Source: Apophysomyces variabilis
Lineage: Eukaryota; Mucoromycota; Mucoromycetes; Mucorales; Mucoraceae
DNA length: 64,000 nucleotides
Reading direction: 5' to 3'
Assembly (NCBI GenBank): GCA_002749535.1
Contig: MZZL01000398.1
Span: forward strand, 310,001 to 374,000
Below, piece by piece: positions 63,656-64,000 of the stretch. Positions within the stretch are counted from its first letter, which is position 1. Each line of letters begins with the position of its first letter. The notes beneath the pieces were generated by a model. It was not told the DNA's origin and did not search any database. It saw only the letters and a list, made by a program, of their open reading frames with translations. A program made the position numbers and the translations under genes.

Positions 63656-64000
63656 ATGGCGTCTGAAGCACCCAATAGTGCTAAGCAGGAACGAGCACCA
63701 GGAACTACTTTCCTTCCTCTGGCAAGAGTAAAACGCGTCATCAAAGAGGACAAGGAGGTATCACTGATCAATGCGGAAGCAACATTTTGTGTTGCTTATG
63801 CCACTGTGAGCACACTGAAATGATCAACAAGCCCCATGGTGGCTAATGGTGCACCATAGGAACTTTTTATGGAATATCTCATCACGGAAGGCTTTGATAG
63901 AGCTAAGAAAGACAAAAGAAAAACGGTCTATTACAAGGATCTTGGTAAGGAGAACATCTGTGATGAACGACCCTAAACTGATCTGGATTGATCGGATAGC
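63656..64000 (+). CDS. Histone-fold protein, CHRAC15/Dpb3 (POLE4) type, 3' end beyond window
   Basis: Partial gene. Exon 1 (63656-63805) and exon 2 (63860-63944) join in phase, followed by a donor GTAAGG and then the window edge. The 78 visible residues contain an NF-YC/H2A-type histone fold: TTFLPLARVKRVIKEDKE (helix 1), SLINAEATFCVAYATELFMEYLI (helix 2, cut here by splice after AT), then KRKTVYYKDL at the start of helix 3. This pattern belongs to the small histone-fold partner in the CHRAC remodeller and DNA polymerase epsilon. Which one cannot be decided from this part. Confidence 0.85.

Noticed and set aside
63496..63771. Minus-strand 91-codon frame
   Set aside because: Antisense shadow of exon 1 of the histone-fold gene, whose domain is recognisable on the plus strand.

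Overview
The window is nuclear DNA of a filamentous fungus, most likely an early-diverging Mucoromycota (Mucorales-type) species. The genes have many short introns of about 45-65 nt with GT-AG ends, intergenic DNA is AT-rich, and the encoded proteins are fungal/opisthokont housekeeping families. The genus cannot be fixed from the sequence alone. Exon structures below were built by hand from splice motifs, reading phase and family similarity remembered from general knowledge. Almost every multi-exon model closes to a whole number of codons, which is an internal check. No tRNA, rRNA or CRISPR array was recognised.

Left part (1-26.6 kb). A non-LTR retrotransposon reverse transcriptase, cut off at its 5' end, lies on the minus strand at the left edge. 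It is followed by a sorting nexin (MVP1-like), a Sec2/Rabin8-like Rab exchange factor, a small secreted cysteine protein, a Ser/Arg-rich protein of unknown function (minus), then after about 2.9 kb of empty DNA the CCR4-NOT scaffold NOT1 (13 exons, about 2147 aa). Next come a small single-pass membrane protein, the casein kinase 2 regulatory subunit (minus), and a Tc1/mariner-like transposase with a shortened catalytic core. A possible 23-residue proline-rich peptide gene with its own TATA box follows.

Middle part (29-45.3 kb). METTL5-type rRNA methyltransferase, a possible 59-aa microprotein, the dynein adaptor Hook (14 exons), ribosomal protein eL39 (initiator ATG alone in exon 1) converging on ATG8 (minus), a divergent cystathionine beta-synthase-like enzyme converging on a small SANT/Myb protein (minus), and proteasome subunit alpha-4.

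Right part (46.7-64 kb). Rho1 GTPase (minus, with an intron directly before the ATG), a three-RRM TIA-1/Pub1-like RNA-binding protein, a four-TM MAPEG-like protein (minus), a START-domain lipid transfer protein, a PH-domain protein (minus), a cysteine-paired 71-aa protein (minus), alanine-glyoxylate aminotransferase (minus), and the start of a CHRAC15/Dpb3-type histone-fold gene running off the right edge.

The genes are independent transcription units, not operons. Several act in related processes: endosome and secretory traffic (MVP1, Sec2-like, Hook, ATG8, Rho1) and mRNA fate or translation (NOT1, TIA-1-like, METTL5, eL39). The accessory content is limited to the two transposable elements and several small lineage-specific-looking genes. 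No obvious new multi-gene system is present. The best leads are a stem-loop plus T-tract in the long first intron of the TIA-1-like gene, the DD30E transposase, the divergent CBS enzyme and the small orphan genes.
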